The notes below the pieces were generated by a model. That model had not been told where the DNA came from. It saw nothing but the letters and a program-made list of their open reading frames with translations, and ran no database searches. From Comamonadaceae bacterium (lineage in GTDB: Bacteria > Pseudomonadota > Gammaproteobacteria > Burkholderiales > Burkholderiaceae_C), in assembly GCA_947460065.1 (NCBI GenBank), contig CANHGF010000101.1:1-7810 (forward strand): DNA of 7,810 nucleotides, given 5' to 3'. Positions 5,708-7,810 of this stretch are shown piece by piece. The position numbers were made by a program, and so were the translations under genes. The stretch's first letter is position 1, and every line of letters starts with the position of its first letter.

Positions 5708-7810
5708 ATGCTGAAATATTTGTCTCGTTTCCTGCCACTGCTGATGGTCGGCATGACTGCCAGTGCCCAAAACACCGGCTTGAATTTCGTGCCGGCCGGT
5801 GCTGCATCCTTGAACCGCGCTGCAAACGACCTTGCTATGCCCGGCTTGAATGCGCCCGGCTTGAATGCGCCCGGCTTGAATGCGCCCGGCTTGAATGCGC
5901 CCGGCTTGAATGCGCCCGGCTTGAATGCGCCCGGCGCGGCGTCGCCTAGCGGCGCCGCAACCGCGCCGGATAGCCGCCTTCGGCCGGTATCGAGGCCGCA
6001 GCCCAACCAGTTCCAGCGATTCGTGCAGGAGACAACCGGGCGCGCGCTGCCCGTGTATGGCAGTGAGCTGTTCAGTCAGGCCCAGGCCTACGCACCTGAT
6101 GCGGCCTTGCCAGCGCCGGCAGACTATGTGCTCGGGGTGGGTGACGAGCTGCGCATCCAGGTCTGGGGTGCGGTGGACTATGTTGGCAACCATGTCATCG
6201 ACCGTCAGGGCCAAATCAGCCTGCCGCGGGTTGGGGTGGTCACTCTTGCGGGGGTGCCTCTGAACGACATTGAATCGCTCTTGCGTGCGCGTCTGAGCCG
6301 GGTGTTTACCAATTTCAGCCTGAGCGCGAGTATGGGACGGCTGCGGGCCATCCAGATCTATGTGGTCGGTCAGGCGCAGCAGCCTGGGACCTATCAGCTC
6401 TCGAGTCTGAGCACCCTGATCAACGCGGTTTTTGCCAGCGGCGGCCCCAATGCCAACGGTTCGATGCGCAACATCCAGCTGCGCCGCGGTGGGCAGACCA
6501 TCACCACCCTGGACCTCTATGAATTTATCGGCAAGGGTGACAAGGGGCGCGATGTGTCGCTGCAGACCGGCGATGTGATCGTCATCGCGCCGGCCGGTGC
6601 GCGCGTGGCCATCACCGGGGCGTTGGACCAGGCCGCGATTTATGAGCTCAAGCCAGGCGGCAGCTCGCTGGGTGAAGTGCTGGCCCAGGGGGGAGGCCTG
6701 CCCGCCCTGGCCGATCCGCGCAAGGCCTTGCTCGAACGTATCCTCAATGACCGTACGCCACCGAGGCAGGTCCTCGATGTCACGCTCGACGCCCTGGGCT
6801 TGCAGACCGCCCTGCGCGATGGCGACGTGCTGACGGTTTTGCCCATCAGCCCTGCCTTTCCCAACGCGGTGACCCTGCAAGGGACGGTCGCTCAGTCGCT
6901 GCGCTACCGCTGGTTCGAGGGCATGAGGCTGCTCGATTTGTTGCCCGACCGTGAAGCCCTCATCACTCCGGGCTATCACACCCGCAAGAACCTGCTGGTA
7001 CAAAACCTGCAGACGCTGGCGGCGGGCGGCAAACTCATCGAGCGGGTGCGAGGGCTGGCCGACGAAATCAACTGGGACTACGCGGTGGTAGAGCGCCTGG
7101 ACAAGGAGCGCCTGAGCACGCAGGTGTTGCCCTTTCACCTGGGGCGTTTGGTTCTCAACAAGGACGCTGCCCAGAATCTTCTTCTCCTGCCCGGCGATGT
7201 GGTGACGATCTTTAGCAACAACGATCTGCGTTTGCCGGTCGCCCGTCGCACCCGTCTGGTGCGGCTGGAGGGCGAGGTGGCTGCCCCCGGGATCTACCAG
7301 AGCGAGCCGGGCGAAACGATCTCCCAATTGATCGCGCGTGTTGGCGGTTTGACCGCGCAAGCCTACCTCTTTGGCATCGAGTTCACCCGAGAGACGGTGC
7401 GCCAGCGCCAGCAGGAGAATCTCGACGCGTTGGTTCGCCGGCTGGAGGCGCAGGCCCAATCACAAGCCACAAGCCAGGCGGTCAATGCCACCGGCGATCG
7501 CGCCGCGCAGGCTCAGGTCACCTTGGCGGCCCAACAGGCGCAACTGCGCAGTCAGATCGAACGCTTGAAGGAGCTCAAAAGCAATGGCCGGGTGGCGCTT
7601 GAGCTCGATCCCAAGGCCCGTGACCTGGCCGCGCTGCCGGCCCTTTCGCTGGAAGATGGCGACCGTATCATCGTGCCGGCGTCGCCGGGCTTTGTAGCGG
7701 CCATGGGTTCGGTCAACAACGAAAATGTGTTTATCTACCGATCCGGCAAGACTGTGACAGAGGTCATTCGTGCTGCCGGTCTGACGGAGGACGCAGAACC
7801 TGACCAAGCA
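5708..7810 (+). CDS. Wza-like multi-SLBB polysaccharide export protein, 3' end outside window
   Basis: An open frame of 701 codons without a stop, truncated by the right edge. The ATG at 5708 is preceded by TGAGGT. Residues 1-20 form a Sec signal peptide (Lys3, Arg7, FLPLLMVGM, cleavage after ASA). There is no lipobox cysteine, unlike E. coli Wza. Residues 21-137 are low-complexity and include six PGLNA repeats (45-74). A polysaccharide export domain begins at DYVLGVGDELRIQVWG (139-154). SLBB-like domains start near 218 (VVGQAQQPGTYQL), 300, 388, 519 (RLEGEVAAPGIYQ) and 662. GD turns recur at 288, 372, 496 and 651. Residues 560-625 are rich in Gln, Ala, Glu and Arg and look coiled-coil. It probably forms or extends an outer-membrane channel for exopolysaccharide or capsule. 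At more than 701 residues it is far longer than E. coli Wza (about 379). It starts 67 bases after uppS with no clear terminator between, so co-transcription is plausible. Confidence 0.9.
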   Translation, partial: MLKYLSRFLPLLMVGMTASAQNTGLNFVPAGAASLNRAANDLAMPGLNAPGLNAPGLNAPGLNAPGLNAPGLNAPGAASPSGAATAPDSRLRPVSRPQPNQFQRFVQETTGRALPVYGSELFSQAQAYAPDAALPAPADYVLGVGDELRIQVWGAVDYVGNHVIDRQGQISLPRVGVVTLAGVPLNDIESLLRARLSRVFTNFSLSASMGRLRAIQIYVVGQAQQPGTYQLSSLSTLINAVFASGGPNANGSMRNIQLRRGGQTITTLDLYEFIGKGDKGRDVSLQTGDVIVIAPAGARVAITGALDQAAIYELKPGGSSLGEVLAQGGGLPALADPRKALLERILNDRTPPRQVLDVTLDALGLQTALRDGDVLTVLPISPAFPNAVTLQGTVAQSLRYRWFEGMRLLDLLPDREALITPGYHTRKNLLVQNLQTLAAGGKLIERVRGLADEINWDYAVVERLDKERLSTQVLPFHLGRLVLNKDAAQNLLLLPGDVVTIFSNNDLRLPVARRTRLVRLEGEVAAPGIYQSEPGETISQLIARVGGLTAQAYLFGIEFTRETVRQRQQENLDALVRRLEAQAQSQATSQAVNATGDRAAQAQVTLAAQQAQLRSQIERLKELKSNGRVALELDPKARDLAALPALSLEDGDRIIVPASPGFVAAMGSVNNENVFIYRSGKTVTEVIRAAGLTEDAEPDQA
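5840..5935 (+). repeat. Six perfect 15-bp tandem repeats encoding PGLNA
   Basis: The unit CCCGGCTTGAATGCG occurs six times in a row (5840-5929) without a single mismatch, followed by a partial CCCGGC. It is in frame with the exporter and gives six Pro-Gly-Leu-Asn-Ala units (residues 45-74) in the periplasmic region just after the signal peptide. Perfect identity suggests recent expansion by slippage or recombination. Because the unit is a multiple of three, copy-number changes would alter linker length without breaking the gene. Confidence 0.95.

Noticed and set aside
5840..5935. CRISPR-like array
   Set aside because: The 15-base units are directly adjacent with no spacers and are in frame within a coding sequence, so this is a protein-coding tandem repeat.
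5657..7459. Long open frame of 600 codons on the minus strand opposite the exporter
   Set aside because: It lies antisense to a clearly coding frame with signal peptide and SLBB motifs. Its residues (runs of Gln, His, Arg, and GRIQA repeats) have no recognisable fold, as expected of a shadow in high-GC DNA.

Overview
The window is high-GC DNA from a proteobacterium, most likely a betaproteobacterium of the order Burkholderiales and plausibly Comamonadaceae. The basis is recalled family resemblance: the dCTP deaminase reads almost like the Comamonadaceae protein, and a purine-type BMP binding protein beside guanine deaminase fits that order. No rRNA, tRNA, CRISPR array, insertion sequence or phage gene was seen.

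Left part (1-1650), minus strand. A class B flavin-dependent monooxygenase (1368-79) is followed after 27 bases by the first 17 codons of what looks like a short-chain dehydrogenase (51-1), which runs off the left edge. The monooxygenase appears to be translationally coupled to a 26-codon leader ORF. The leader has the strong ribosome binding site, and its stop overlaps the monooxygenase start (ATGA). Upstream lies a promoter-like TTGATT-N17-TAAGAT covered by a 10-7-10 dyad, followed by a 7-bp hairpin in the leader.

Middle part (1650-4800), plus strand. A periplasmic BMP/PnrA-type substrate-binding protein (1665-2756) is followed by guanine deaminase guaD (2862-4151) and dCTP deaminase dcd (4222-4791). 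The first two suggest uptake and breakdown of purine bases or nucleosides. dcd is a housekeeping pyrimidine nucleotide gene with its own -10-like element and ribosome binding site.

Right part (4800-7810), plus strand. A relatively AT-rich gap holds three consecutive inverted repeats and a -10-like TAAAAT. It precedes a TTG-initiated uppS homologue (cis-prenyl transferase, 4895-5641). The gene after it is not cdsA, the usual neighbour, but a large Wza-like polysaccharide export protein with several SLBB domains (5708 to the right edge, at least 701 residues). That gene has no stop in the window. Its mature N-terminus carries six perfect copies of a 15-base repeat encoding PGLNA. The uppS homologue and the exporter suggest the left end of an exopolysaccharide or capsule locus with its own lipid-carrier synthase.

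No wholly new system is evident. The points most worth checking are the leader-ORF coupling and operator-like dyad of the monooxygenase operon, the displaced uppS next to the exporter, the cluster of dyads before uppS, and the perfect PGLNA repeat in the exporter.
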